From contig JAFAZE010000176.1 of assembly GCA_019239975.1 (NCBI GenBank), positions 1-64,000 of the forward strand: DNA of 64,000 nucleotides. Reading direction: 5' to 3'. This DNA is from Streptosporangiaceae bacterium (GTDB taxonomy: Bacteria > Actinomycetota > Actinomycetes > Streptosporangiales > Streptosporangiaceae). Under the pieces are notes generated by a model. The model searched no databases, was not told the origin of the DNA, and saw only the letters and a list, made by a program, of their open reading frames with translations. Below, piece after piece: positions 9,496-17,208 of this stretch. Each line of letters starts with the position of its first letter. Position 1 is the first letter of the stretch. Made by a program: the position numbers and the translations under genes.

Positions 9496-10473
9496 TCAGC
9501 CCGCGTGGACAGTCCAGTATTCGCTGGTGCTGCCGTTGCACGTATAAATATCGGCGGTGGAACCGGGTTTCGTCGATCCGCCGCTGACGCTGAGGCACAG
9601 CCCGGAGTGGTTGCCGGTGATCGTGCCGTCGGAATGCACCGTCCAGCGCTCGCTGGCGCTGCCGTTGCAGGTGTACACATTCGCGGTCGACCGCGGCGCC
9701 GTCGAGCCGCCGCTGACGCTCAGGCACAGGCCGGAACCGTTGACGATCGTGCCGTCGGAGTTCACCGTCCACTTCTGTGCGCTGTCGCCGTCGCACGTGT
9801 CGATGGCGGCGGCTGTCTTCGGCGCGGTGGTGTCGCCGGTCAAGCTCAGGCAGAGCCCGGAGTGGTTGCCGGTGATCGTGGCCGCAGAACCGCCACCACC
9901 ACCGGTGAAGCTGGACGGGTCGTAGCAGGTGTTGGTGGAGGAGTCGAACAGTGGCGTGGTGTCCACTGGTTCGTTGCTCGGCGGGTCGATGATCACCGGT
10001 GCCGAGTTCTGAGTGAGGGCGTCCTCGCAGTTGATCACGTCGGTGGAGTTGCCGTTCTGCCCGTTGATCCACAGGTCGATGTGGTAGAGCCCTGGCCCGC
10101 CATCCGGACCGTTCCCGGTCCAGTCCTGGTCGCACTCCACGCAGTCGTCTTCCATGATGAAGTACCGGTGCAGGTACGGGTAGTACACGATCGTGCCGAC
10201 GGGCAGTTCGTTCTTGTCGGTGGCGTAGGTGATGGGATCGGAATAGGTGCCGACGCCACTGGCGACGTTGTGGATGGCCGGGTATCCCTGGTCGGCGGGA
10301 TAGGCGATGGCATTCCCCGGCGGGGAGTTGTCCGGCCAGCCGTACAAGGTGACCAGGAAGTTGATGGTGCCGGCCTTGGCGGTCCCGGACGGGACGGCCA
10401 GGCCCGCGGCGGTCAGCGCCGCCGCGAGAAGTCCGATGCCCAGCGTGATCAGGCGGCACTTGGTCAGCCGCAT
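9496..10473 (-). CDS. Secreted ricin-type beta-trefoil lectin protein
   Basis: A 325-residue exported protein. The N-terminus is a Sec signal peptide (RLTKCRLITLGIGLLAAALT, cleavage probably after GTAKA). Residues ~35-150 form a barrel-like domain with YATDKNELPVGTIVYYP and EDDCVECDQDW, resembling double-psi beta-barrel/expansin-like proteins. Residues ~205-325 are a ricin B-type (CBM13) trefoil with three repeats, each holding GLCLS and a xKWT/xRWT/xYWT motif and two Cys. It probably binds cell-wall or plant polysaccharides. The ATG at 10473 follows AAAGGA; the long upstream extension lacks a signal peptide. Confidence 0.85.
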   Translation of the reverse strand: MRLTKCRLITLGIGLLAAALTAAGLAVPSGTAKAGTINFLVTLYGWPDNSPPGNAIAYPADQGYPAIHNVASGVGTYSDPITYATDKNELPVGTIVYYPYLHRYFIMEDDCVECDQDWTGNGPDGGPGLYHIDLWINGQNGNSTDVINCEDALTQNSAPVIIDPPSNEPVDTTPLFDSSTNTCYDPSSFTGGGGGSAATITGNHSGLCLSLTGDTTAPKTAAAIDTCDGDSAQKWTVNSDGTIVNGSGLCLSVSGGSTAPRSTANVYTCNGSASERWTVHSDGTITGNHSGLCLSVSGGSTKPGSTADIYTCNGSTSEYWTVHAG

Positions 10474-10626
10474 GCGGGTTATCCTTTCTGTGTGGTGCAT
10501 TGCCTTCCGGCGGTGCGCTCGGCGGCGACGCCGGGATCCGGGCGGTGGTCGCACCCGCCGCCCGGGCCTTGACCCGGGGCGCGCCAGTTCCTCCTTCCTG
10601 TCCTCCACGCACCGCGTTGTGTTTAC
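10474..10626. other. Upstream region of the lectin gene
   Basis: This stretch carries the untranslated region of the lectin gene on the minus strand. No further gene or site can be supported. Confidence 0.4.
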
Positions 10627-10930
10627 TCAGTCATGGAGCATCCCGTAGATGTCCAGGTGGCTCTGGTCCGCGACGATCACCAGGCCATCGGCGGTGGCCG
10701 GCACGGTGAAGTGGTGGAACCCCGGGGCTGCATTCCGTTCCTGGCAGCGTCCTGATCGCTGCTCCACAGCTGAATGCTGATGTGTCCGCGGCGTCGCCCG
10801 CCTGGACGATGACGACCGCCGCGGCTGCTAGCGCCGGTGAGCCAGTCAGGCCGGGAACCAAGCGCCTGGCGGCGAAGAACCTGCGCTCCGAGGCAGGCTT
10901 TGGGGGCATCGCTCCACCAGATATTTTTAG
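10627..10930 (-). pseudogene. Decayed remnant of a beta-propeller (PQQ/quinoprotein-like) gene
   Basis: On the minus strand the segment translates, in pieces spread over different frames, to fragments typical of secreted PQQ-like beta-propellers: GHISIQLWSSDQDAARNGMQP in one frame and FHHFTVPATADGLVIVADQS followed by HLDIYG and a stop (10627-10629) in another. The two frames are joined by a shift near 10715-10725. There is no start codon, so only a 3' fragment remains. The match is by eye only. A non-functional C-terminal leftover is the simplest reading. Confidence 0.4.
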
Positions 10931-10935
10931 GGAAG

Positions 10936-10949
10936 TTTACTAACGTAAA
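10936..10949. promoter_or_regulatory. AT-rich inverted repeat, candidate promoter/operator
   Basis: TTTAC-taac-GTAAA is a perfect 5-bp inverted repeat in a stretch (10919-10955) that is strikingly AT-rich for this genome. It lies just upstream of the decayed propeller fragment, so it may be the surviving promoter-operator of that lost gene. About 200 bases to its right hold nothing else that I can identify. Confidence 0.3.
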
Positions 10950-11151
10950 GTACGCTTCCGCTCAGAACCGGTCAAGCAGAATGAACAGAAACTGACTGAA
11001 CTTGGCATGCCGCAGTCCGTCCTCGCGCCAAGGCCGTGACACGCGGGACAGTAACCGCAAATCCTGGAAAGCGGGAGCTCGGAGGTTAGACGGCAAGCTC
11101 TGAGCCTGTTTGGAACTGAGCGGATGTGTAGTCACTGTTGGCGTGCAGCGG

Positions 11152-11571
11152 TTAAGAGGGAGCCGACTGGTCGGGCAGCGCGGCGGTGAGGTCGACTTCT
11201 ACGAGCTGGCCGCGGTAGCCCAGGGCGGCGACGCCGAGCAGGGTGCTCGCGGTGGTGAATGCCGGGCCGATGTCTGAGGCGGTGAGGCGGTCCCACACGG
11301 CCGACAGCGTGCCTGGGTCATCGCTTACGACGTAGATCACCGAGCGGATGACGTCCTCCGGTGCCGCGCCGGCCGCGGCGAGCGCTTCTTTGGCGTTGGC
11401 GGCCACCTGGTCGGACTGGGCAAGAACGTCGCCTTGCCCGACGAGCTGCTCGTCGCGGTCGAGCGGGCACTGCCCGGCGAGGACGGCGAGCCGGCCGGAG
11501 TCGACGATCGTGACATGGGCGTACCCGGAGGTCTGATGAAGTCGCCCAGGGTTGAGGCGGGTGATGGCCAT
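11152..11571 (-). CDS. RidA/YjgF/Rid family protein (probable enamine/imine deaminase)
   Basis: A 139-residue Rid-superfamily protein, a trimeric fold that in characterised members hydrolyses reactive enamine/imine intermediates from PLP enzymes. Recognisable segments are the N-terminal LHQTSGYAHVTIVDSG, the core LAVLAGQCPLD, VAANAKEALAAAGAAPEDVI and the C-terminal LGYRGQLVEVDLTAAL. The conserved Arg of true RidA proteins near residue 105 is not obvious, so this may be a Rid subfamily with another role. It lies 38 bases downstream of the NTF2-like gene on the same strand and probably shares its transcript. Confidence 0.88.
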   Translation of the reverse strand: MAITRLNPGRLHQTSGYAHVTIVDSGRLAVLAGQCPLDRDEQLVGQGDVLAQSDQVAANAKEALAAAGAAPEDVIRSVIYVVSDDPGTLSAVWDRLTASDIGPAFTTASTLLGVAALGYRGQLVEVDLTAALPDQSAPS

Positions 11572-11609
11572 GGGCCGATTCTGTCACTCCGGCAGCTGGT
11601 GACCCGGGA

Positions 11610-12059
11610 TCAGCGTGCTGGTTGTGCTGCGCCTCTGTGGGCCGTGCCCCCGTCGGCCAGGTAGTCGTCGAGCGCCTTGACCTTGCCTGTGTCCTCGTAG
11701 ACTTCGTACTCCCCGATCCGGCCCCACGCCACCCGCCCCCACAGCACGTAGCGATTCTGGTAGACCATGCGGCCGTCGGGTGCTTTGACGTGGTCGTGGC
11801 CGCGCATCGCGATGGACATGTTCCACGGCGGGCCGCCGACGATCACTTCGTCGGCGAAGTTTTGCAGCCGCACGCTGGTGAGCCGGTGCAGCCACTGGGC
11901 CACCGCCTCTTTGCCCTGGAACTCTCCCGACCAGGAGTTGTCGCCGGGGAAGACGAAACGGACATCCCGGGCGTACAGCCGCAGCAGCGGCCGGTAGTCG
12001 CCGGCCCGGAGCCGGGCGAACAGGCGATCGATGATTTTCTTGGCCAGCCAGGACCGCAT
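11610..12059 (-). CDS. NTF2-like / SnoaL-type protein
   Basis: A 149-residue cone-shaped NTF2/SnoaL-like fold: an N-terminal helix pair (IIDRLFARLRAGDYRPLLRLYA), then DVRFVFPGDNSWSG and KEAVAQWLHRL, ending with strands around WGRIGEYEVYEDTGKVKALDDYL. This superfamily covers ketosteroid isomerase-like enzymes, polyketide cyclases and binding proteins; catalysis is not assignable. AAAGGTGG precedes the ATG at 12059. It is transcribed divergently from the TetR gene across a palindromic operator, so it is the likely target of that repressor. Confidence 0.82.
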   Translation of the reverse strand: MRSWLAKKIIDRLFARLRAGDYRPLLRLYARDVRFVFPGDNSWSGEFQGKEAVAQWLHRLTSVRLQNFADEVIVGGPPWNMSIAMRGHDHVKAPDGRMVYQNRYVLWGRVAWGRIGEYEVYEDTGKVKALDDYLADGGTAHRGAAQPAR

Positions 12060-12090
12060 GATGTGCCACCTTTCATCGCCTGTGAGTTGA

Positions 12091-12102
12091 TAGAGCGCTC
12101 TA
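12091..12102. promoter_or_regulatory. Perfect palindrome TAGAGCGCTCTA, probable TetR operator
   Basis: A 12-bp perfect palindrome sits in the 120-base gap between the divergent NTF2-like and TetR genes. LmrA/YxaF-type TetR repressors, the group the neighbouring regulator resembles, bind palindromes of the TAGA-n-TCTA kind, which fits. Its position would let one dimer control both promoters. Confidence 0.65.
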
Positions 12103-12179
12103 CTACAATGGCAGGCGCCGGAGCCACCCGGCAAGAGCACCCGAAGCGCCGACAAGGTCACGAGGTCAAGGAGCCCCGG

Positions 12180-12758
12180 ATGTCCGACACGAAGGAGCGA
12201 ATCATTTCGGTGAGCGCCGGCCTGCTGCGCCGTCAGGGCTACACAGGAACCGGTGTCAAGCAGATCGTGACGGCTGCCGACGCGCCGTTCGGCTCGCTGT
12301 ATCACTTCTTCCCTGGCGGCAAGGAGCAGCTCGGCGCCGAGACGATCCGATGGTCCGGTGAGATGTACGGCCGCCTGCTCCCGCTCATCTTCGACTCCAC
12401 TCCCGATCTGGTCAGCGGGGTCCGGGCATTCTTTGCTGAGGCCGCGCGTGATCTGGAGGACAGCGACTACGCCGAGGGCTGCCCCATCGCGACCGTGGCG
12501 CTGGAGGTGTCCAGCCTGAGCGACCCGCTGCGCCAGGCGTGCGCCGACGTATTCATGAGCTGGATCGAGGCGGGGACCCGGCGGTTCGCCGCCGCCGGGC
12601 TGCCGGAGGCGCCCGCGCGGCAACTGGTGACCGGTATGCTCGCCGCGCTCGAGGGGGGATTTGTGCTATGCCGCGCCTTGCGCGACAGCCAGCCCTTGAA
12701 AACCGTGGGAGAACAGGTGGCGCGTGCCGTAGCGGCCGTCATCGACGGTGATGTCTAG
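12180..12758 (+). CDS. TetR/AcrR family transcriptional regulator (LmrA/YxaF-like)
   Basis: A 192-residue TetR repressor. Residues ~4-50 are the HTH: KERIISVSAGLLRRQGYTGT, VKQIV and APFGSLYHFFPGGKEQLG, the last being the characteristic LmrA/YxaF-type recognition helix ending. The C-terminal ligand domain has EGCPIATVALE and FMSWIEAGTRRFAAAGL, typical of that subfamily. It probably represses itself and the divergent NTF2-RidA transcript through the palindrome at 12091. The effector is unknown. The stop codon lies inside a 16-bp exact tandem duplication (12744-12775), so the extreme C-terminus may vary between strains. Confidence 0.9.
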   Translation: MSDTKERIISVSAGLLRRQGYTGTGVKQIVTAADAPFGSLYHFFPGGKEQLGAETIRWSGEMYGRLLPLIFDSTPDLVSGVRAFFAEAARDLEDSDYAEGCPIATVALEVSSLSDPLRQACADVFMSWIEAGTRRFAAAGLPEAPARQLVTGMLAALEGGFVLCRALRDSQPLKTVGEQVARAVAAVIDGDV

Positions 12759-12775
12759 AGACGGTGATGTCTAGA
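12744..12775. repeat. 16-bp exact tandem duplication over the tetR stop codon
   Basis: GACGGTGATGTCTAGA occurs twice head to tail. The first copy carries the end of the TetR reading frame and its TAG stop (12756-12758). Loss or gain of a copy would leave the stop in place. Confidence 0.8.
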
Positions 12776-12796
12776 ACCACCCGGCCGCAAAAGGAA

Positions 12797-12826
12797 ACAC
12801 CGTGACCCAATGCGGGTTCACGGTGT
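12797..12826 (-). terminator. Rho-independent terminator of tRNA-His
   Basis: ACACCGTGACCC (12797-12808) pairs with GGGTTCACGGTGT (12814-12826) around a 5-base loop. On the minus strand it is followed by a T-rich run (TTTCCTTTT), and it lies about 24 bases beyond the tRNA-His 3' end. It may also stop transcription from tetR on the plus strand. Confidence 0.75.
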
Positions 12827-12849
12827 CCTCGATGTCTTGAGACATCACA

Positions 12850-12927
12850 TGGGGTGAGCGATGGGATTCGAACCCACGACACCCAGGACCACAACCTGGT
12901 GCTCTAACCAGCTGAGCTACGCCCACC
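12850..12927 (-). tRNA. tRNA-His (anticodon GTG)
   Basis: On the minus strand the sequence folds as a cloverleaf: acceptor GTGGGCG paired with CGCTCAC, D-arm GCTCAGCTGGTTAGAGC, anticodon stem CCAGG/CCTGG around loop TTGTGGT (anticodon GTG), and T-arm GTGGGTTCGAATCCCA. A G at position -1 opposes the discriminator C73, the histidine identity pair, and CCA is genome-encoded at 12852-12850. A terminator follows. Confidence 0.95.
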
Positions 12928-13051
12928 ATCGTCGCCGCGACGGGCGACAGTAAGAACGCGCGCTACCCCTGCGGGCATCGCGCGGCTTCCAGAAGTATAG
13001 CGGTCTCGCCGGCCGCAGCGAACTCCGCATCGCACCGGCTCCCGGCGGAGC

Positions 13052-13660
13052 TCAGCGCTCCTGGCCGGGAAGCCCGTACTTGGCGGCGATCGCCCGCGCG
13101 GTCGGCGAATCCGGCCCCGGTTCCGGAACGAACACGGCCTCCCGGTAATAGCGCAGCTCCTGCACGCTCTCCCGGATGTCCGCCAGCGCCCGGTGCCCGC
13201 CGTGCTTGTCCGGCGAGGCGAAGTACGCCCGCGGGTACCAGCGGCGCACGAGCTCCTTGATGCTCGACACGTCCACCATCCGGTAGTGCAGGTAGGCGTC
13301 CAGCTCGGGCATGTCACGCGCGATGAACCACCGGTCGGTCGCGATGGAGTTGCCGCACAGCGGCACCTTCCGCGGCTCGCTGATGTGCTTCCTGACGTAG
13401 CCGAGCACCACCTCCTGCGCCTCGGCCAGCGCGACCCCGCCAGGCAGGTCGGCGAGCAGGCCGGACGTGGTGTGCATGTCGCGCACGACATCAGACATCT
13501 GGTCCAGCGCCTCGGCGGGCGGCTTGATGATCACGTCCACGCCGTCGTCGAGCACGGTCAGTTGCGCGTCGGTGACCAGGCAGGCGATCTCGATCAGCGC
13601 GTCCCGCTCGACATCAAGCCCGGTCATCTCGCAATCGATCCATACGAGCCGGTCGTTCAT
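13052..13660 (-). CDS. orn: Oligoribonuclease (3'-5' exoribonuclease)
   Basis: Degrades 2-5 nt RNA oligomers, including pGpG from cyclic-di-GMP breakdown, to mononucleotides; it is usually essential or important for growth. The DEDDh exonuclease motifs are present: WIDCEMTGLD near residue 7 (D, E), NSIATDRWFI near 110 (D), and HRALADIRESV near 158 (H, D). Length (202 aa) is normal. The ATG at 13660 starts the conserved NDRLVWIDCEM; a GTG two codons upstream is possible. It lies next to tRNA-His, an arrangement common in actinobacteria. Confidence 0.95.
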   Translation of the reverse strand: MNDRLVWIDCEMTGLDVERDALIEIACLVTDAQLTVLDDGVDVIIKPPAEALDQMSDVVRDMHTTSGLLADLPGGVALAEAQEVVLGYVRKHISEPRKVPLCGNSIATDRWFIARDMPELDAYLHYRMVDVSSIKELVRRWYPRAYFASPDKHGGHRALADIRESVQELRYYREAVFVPEPGPDSPTARAIAAKYGLPGQER

Positions 13661-13730
13661 CCCCACAGCGTATGACTTTCCCGCCGTAGGTAGTTCATCA
13701 ATCTTGTTTCAGAACGAGCGGTGCTGTCTC

Positions 13731-13882
13731 TCCCGGCCTACGGCGAGATCCGTAGCGGGGGTTGCGGTGGGTGGCGCGGGGTGGGCCGCGGCGGTGGTTC
13801 ATGTTCTCCCGGCCTACGGTGAGATCCGTAGCGGGGGTTGCGGGTGGCGCGGAGTGAGCCGCGGCAGCGGTTCACATTCCGC
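13731..13882. repeat. Tandem 76-bp imperfect repeat upstream of orn
   Basis: Two consecutive units start with TCCCGGCCTACGG at 13731 and 13807 and share GAGATCCGTAGCGGGGGTTG and the following GGTGGCGCGG part with few differences. The second unit runs directly into the dispersed repeat element at 13842-13980. Together they fill the 300 bases between orn and the PNPOx-like gene, where no coding sequence is seen. Confidence 0.75.
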
Positions 13883-13980
13883 GATCGCGCGGTCCGCGGG
13901 AGGCCCCCGCGGCCTCCCCGGCCGCGCGATGATACGGCGAGCACCGCAGCGGGCGGGGGGTTACGGGGGGCATGCCCCCC
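13842..13980. repeat. Dispersed structured repeat, family B copy 1
   Basis: About 139 bp nearly identical (by eye ~85-90%) to 29351-29486. It contains nested inverted repeats: ATCGCGCGG pairs with CCGCGCGAT, and inside these GGGAGGCC pairs with GGCCTCCC. It ends in the palindrome GGGGGCATGCCCCC. Its right end overlaps the last codons and stop of the PNPOx-like gene. Confidence 0.75.
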
Positions 13981-14674
13981 GGGTAACAAGCTGCGCGGGC
14001 ACGGGGATACCCTCGCGCAGAGCCGGATCCGGCTGCGGTGTGCCGAAGGTCACGGCCGCGGGCAGCACGCCGGCCCACACGTCCAACCCGTGGTCCTCCG
14101 GGTCGTCCACCGGCGGCCCGGTCCGGATCTTCACCGAGGCCTCGTCCAGGGGCACGACCAGCACGGCCGTGGCGGCCATCTCCTTCCTGGTCGGCTGCCG
14201 CGCGGTCTCCCACTGGCCGGGCACGAGATGCTCGACGATCGTGCGCAACGCCAGCGTCCGTTCGGAATCATCTGTACTTATCCGTGCGGTGCCGAACACC
14301 ATCGCGCTGCGGTAGTTGACCGAGTGGTGGAACACGGTGCGGGCGCAGACGAGGCCGTCGAGATGCGTGACGGTCACGCAGACCTGCTGGCCGTCGGCGG
14401 CGGTGAAGCCGGCGTTGGCGGAGGAACCGTGCAGGTAGAGGGCGTCGCCCAGGCGGCCGTACGTGGTCGGCAGGACCCGCGGCGCGCCGTCGGCGATGAC
14501 GCCGAGATGGCAGATGAGGCCGGCGTCCAGCACGGCGTAGAGGTCTTCGCGGTCGGTGCTGCCACGCTCCCGGTGCCTGCGCAGCGCCGTGCGCGGCGTA
14601 CTCGAAAGCGGCGTACTCGAAAGCGGTGTGCCGGGAAGCGCGGCGCCGGTCAGCGGGGTGGTGTCGGTGCTCAC
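13961..14674 (-). CDS. Pyridoxamine 5'-phosphate oxidase-family FMN-binding protein (NimA-like split barrel)
   Basis: A 237-residue FMN-binding split-barrel protein. Key segments are DLYAVLDAGLICHLGVIADG, RVLPTTYGRLGDALYLHGS and VCVTVTHLDGLVCARTVFHH, then NYRSAMVFGTA, the pattern of PNPOx-like/nitroimidazole-resistance (Nim) proteins. It may reduce or bind a flavin or B6 vitamer; it is not the classical PdxH. It starts with GTG at 14674 and is divergent from a MocR regulator. In many actinobacteria MocR proteins control a neighbouring PNPOx-like gene, so B6-responsive control is likely. Its 3' end lies inside a dispersed repeat. Confidence 0.85.
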   Translation of the reverse strand: MSTDTTPLTGAALPGTPLSSTPLSSTPRTALRRHRERGSTDREDLYAVLDAGLICHLGVIADGAPRVLPTTYGRLGDALYLHGSSANAGFTAADGQQVCVTVTHLDGLVCARTVFHHSVNYRSAMVFGTARISTDDSERTLALRTIVEHLVPGQWETARQPTRKEMAATAVLVVPLDEASVKIRTGPPVDDPEDHGLDVWAGVLPAAVTFGTPQPDPALREGIPVPAQLVTRGACPP

Positions 14675-14694
14675 GATCTTGTACGGTAAGCGGA

Positions 14695-14720
14695 AAGTGG
14701 ACTGGCGAAAATAGCCACTT
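14695..14720. promoter_or_regulatory. Inverted repeat in the divergent PNPOx/MocR promoter
   Basis: AAGTGG (14695-14700) and CCACTT (14715-14720) flank 14 bases in the 60-base gap between the two divergent starts. It is the only obvious symmetric element there and a candidate MocR binding site. MocR/PdxR regulators often bind direct or inverted half-sites in exactly such shared promoters. Confidence 0.45.
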
Positions 14721-14734
14721 ACGGAGAAAACCAG

Positions 14735-16213
14735 ATGACCACTTCTCCCCGCGCCAGCACCGGCATGCCGGTGACCGTCGAGCGCGCCGGGCCGGTGCCG
14801 ATGGCGGCGCAGATCGCCGTCCAGTTCCGGGACGCGGTGACCTCCGGGGTGCTGGGCGCGGGACAGCGGCTGCCGTCCACCCGCGAGCTCGCCGCCGTCC
14901 TCGGCGTGAGCCGGACCGTCGTCACGACCGCCTACGCTCAGCTTTTCGCCGAAGGCTGGCTGGAAGGCCGCCACGGCTCGGGCACCTACGTGGCCGACGG
15001 CGCGGCCCCGGGCGCTCCCGTCTCCGCGGGAACGGTCTCCGCGATCCCGCTGCCGCGCGGCCGGCGGATCCCGCCCGGCGAGGGCGCCGATCACGACGCG
15101 CCCGGCGCGCTGATCGAACTGCGGCCGGGGATTCCCTGGGCGGCCGGCATCGATGCCGCCGTGTGGCGGCGCGCGTGGCGGTACGCGGGAACGCGGCCGC
15201 CTTCGGCGTGGCCGGACCCGTTCGGCCTGCCCGGGCTGCGCGCCGAGATCGCCGGTTACCTGCGCCGCGCACGCGGCCTGGCCGCGGCGCCGGAGCAGGT
15301 CCTGGTGACCCGCGGGGTGGCGGGCGGGCTGGCGCTGCTCGCGGCGGCGGTCATCCGCCCGGGAGACAGGGCCGGTGTCGAGGAACCCGGATACCCGAGC
15401 GCCCGGGACGTGCTCACCCGCGCGGGCGCGGTCGTGGTGCCCTGCCGCGTCGACGCCGACGGCATCGTCCCGGACGAGCTGCCCGGTGACCTGAGGCTGC
15501 TGTACACGACGCCGGCGCACCAGTACCCGCTCGGCGGGCGGCTGCCGGTGCGCCGCCGCAGGGCGCTGACCGGGTGGGCGCGCGCGACCGGCGCGATCAT
15601 CGTCGAGGACGACTACGACAGCGAGTTCCGCTATGACGTCGCGCCGCTGCCGTCCCTGCGCAGCATGGACCCCGAGGTGGTCGTGTACCTCGGCACCACC
15701 TCGAAGATGATGACGCCGGCGTTCGGTGGCGGGTGGCTGGTCGCCGCGCCGGAGATGATCGCCACGCTCGCCGGCCTGCGGGCCAGCCTCGGCGACCGCG
15801 TGGCCGAGCCGGTTCAGCATGCCCTGCTGAGGCTGCTCGCCACCGGCGACCTGGAACGCCACATCCGCCGGATGCGCCTGGAGTACGCTCGCCGCCGCGC
15901 CGTGATCGTGAGCGCGCTCAGCGAACTGGACGCCGGGCCGCGCGACGGCGCCGGGCCGGCGGCGTTCCGCCTGCTCGGCGAGACCGCCGGCCTGCACGTG
16001 GTGCTCGAGTTCCCGCGCGGCAGGCCGGCCGAACCGGTCATCGCCGCGGCGCGCCAGCGTGGCCTGGCCCTGTGGCCCCTCAGCCGCTACTTCGCCGGCC
16101 CGGTCACCGGGCACGGCCTCGTCCTCGGCTACGGCGGGACCTCGCTGGCGCGGGTCCGCCGCGCCTCCGCCCTCCTCCGCGCCCTCCTCCGCGCCCAGCC
16201 CGCACCGCGCTGA
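14735..16213 (+). CDS. MocR-type (GntR-HTH + aminotransferase) PLP-dependent transcriptional regulator
   Basis: A 492-residue fusion. Residues ~20-85 are a GntR winged helix (VPMAAQIAVQFRDAVTSGVL, RLPSTRELAAVLGVSRTVV, RHGSGTYVAD); the rest is a class I aminotransferase-like domain. The YPLGG segment, VEDDYDSEFRYD and YLGTTSKMMTPAFGGGW hold the cofactor-binding Asp, Tyr and the Schiff-base Lys. Such proteins (PdxR, TauR, GabR) sense PLP or its adducts instead of catalysing transamination. Being divergent from a PNPOx-like gene supports a PdxR-like role in vitamin B6 homeostasis, or control of that flavoprotein alone. Confidence 0.92.
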   Translation: MTTSPRASTGMPVTVERAGPVPMAAQIAVQFRDAVTSGVLGAGQRLPSTRELAAVLGVSRTVVTTAYAQLFAEGWLEGRHGSGTYVADGAAPGAPVSAGTVSAIPLPRGRRIPPGEGADHDAPGALIELRPGIPWAAGIDAAVWRRAWRYAGTRPPSAWPDPFGLPGLRAEIAGYLRRARGLAAAPEQVLVTRGVAGGLALLAAAVIRPGDRAGVEEPGYPSARDVLTRAGAVVVPCRVDADGIVPDELPGDLRLLYTTPAHQYPLGGRLPVRRRRALTGWARATGAIIVEDDYDSEFRYDVAPLPSLRSMDPEVVVYLGTTSKMMTPAFGGGWLVAAPEMIATLAGLRASLGDRVAEPVQHALLRLLATGDLERHIRRMRLEYARRRAVIVSALSELDAGPRDGAGPAAFRLLGETAGLHVVLEFPRGRPAEPVIAAARQRGLALWPLSRYFAGPVTGHGLVLGYGGTSLARVRRASALLRALLRAQPAPR

Positions 16214-16232
16214 GTCCATGATCATGTGACAT

Positions 16233-16288
16233 CCATGATCATGTGACATTGTGCCGGCCGGCACTGGCTAAAAGACACACGATCATGG
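16233..16288. repeat. Small palindromic element, family D copy 1
   Basis: About 56 bp bounded by near-perfect inverted ends: CCATGATCATGTG at the left and CACACGATCATGG at the right. An inner TGCCGG/CCGGCA hairpin lies between them. An extra left end (CCATGATCATGTGACAT) is duplicated just before, at 16216-16232. A related copy lies at 61391-61446. It sits directly after the MocR stop codon. Confidence 0.7.
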
Positions 16289-16395
16289 AAGTGGCCGGCC
16301 ATGGGCGGCTCAGAGCGCGGCGAAGCGGCGACCGGGTGCCGCACAGCGGGCCCGGGCACAGCGGCCCCGGGCACAGCGGGCCCGGGCGGGCGCGG

Positions 16396-17109
16396 TCAGC
16401 GGGTCGCGGCGATGAGCTCGGCGGCCGTCACGTCGGGCTCGGGCAGGTGGTCGAGGCCCAGTGCCACGCCCGCGTGCACGGGCGCGGCGAGCACGCGGGA
16501 CGGCACCGCGGGCACCGGTACCGCGTGGGTGCCGGTGACGCGCTCGGTGTCGATGGCGCCGGGGCCGATGCTGTCGCACTCCGGCACCTGGGAGGCGCCG
16601 AAGTGACCGCCGCGCGCCCACAGCGCGCGGCTGCGCGGCCGGTCCGGGTCGTGGAACGGAACCGGGCGGCCGGCCGGCCACCGACGCGGGACGTTCCAGG
16701 AGTCCAGCCAGTTCAGGATCGCGGCCAGGCCCGCCATCGGCCCGTTGGTGAACGGCTCCCACGGCCGGCCGAGCACCCCGATCTGCACGCATATCCGGCC
16801 CTCGGCGTTGACCCGCGGCAGCCGGACCGGGCCCTGATCGGCGCAGACGTCAAGGCGTTCCGGCGCGCCCAGCGCGCACCCGGCCCTCAGGACGGGGATG
16901 AGCTGCACCATCTCGCCGGTCAGCGGATCCCACACGAGATGGCAGGGACGGCCGTACTGAATGAGCCGCTGCGCCGCCGACAGCACGGAGACCGCGCGGC
17001 CGTCCGCGCCGAGTGTCAGCCAGACGGTGCGCGGCGCGCCGCCCTGCAAGGGTCCCCCGTCGGTTACCGCCCGGATGCGCCGTGCTCCCGGCATCCATGC
17101 GTGTGCCAC
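16396..17109 (-). CDS. Uncharacterised actinobacterial protein (possible amidase-like fold)
   Basis: A 237-residue protein I do not recognise firmly. The N-terminal half holds GRPCHLVWDPLTGEMVQLIP and GRICVQIGVLGRPWEPF; the C-terminal part has NWLDSWNVPRRWP and GGHFGASQVPECD, then GPGAIDTE. A substrate-like WDP segment and a late HFGASQVP-x-GAID motif recall N-acetylmuramoyl-L-alanine amidase-type domains seen in actinobacterial prophage and cell-wall proteins, but there is no signal peptide and the zinc ligands are not clear. Start GTG at 17109 follows GGGAGGG. It is divergent from the phosphotransferase gene. Confidence 0.7.
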   Translation of the reverse strand: MAHAWMPGARRIRAVTDGGPLQGGAPRTVWLTLGADGRAVSVLSAAQRLIQYGRPCHLVWDPLTGEMVQLIPVLRAGCALGAPERLDVCADQGPVRLPRVNAEGRICVQIGVLGRPWEPFTNGPMAGLAAILNWLDSWNVPRRWPAGRPVPFHDPDRPRSRALWARGGHFGASQVPECDSIGPGAIDTERVTGTHAVPVPAVPSRVLAAPVHAGVALGLDHLPEPDVTAAELIAATR

Positions 17110-17208
17110 AGGCTTCCCTCCCGCGGTCTAGACCTTCACGTTCTAGATCTCTCTAATTGCTTACGTCAGCGGCGGTGATTAGTCCAGAGGCCGTCGCGGC
17201 TTATTTAC

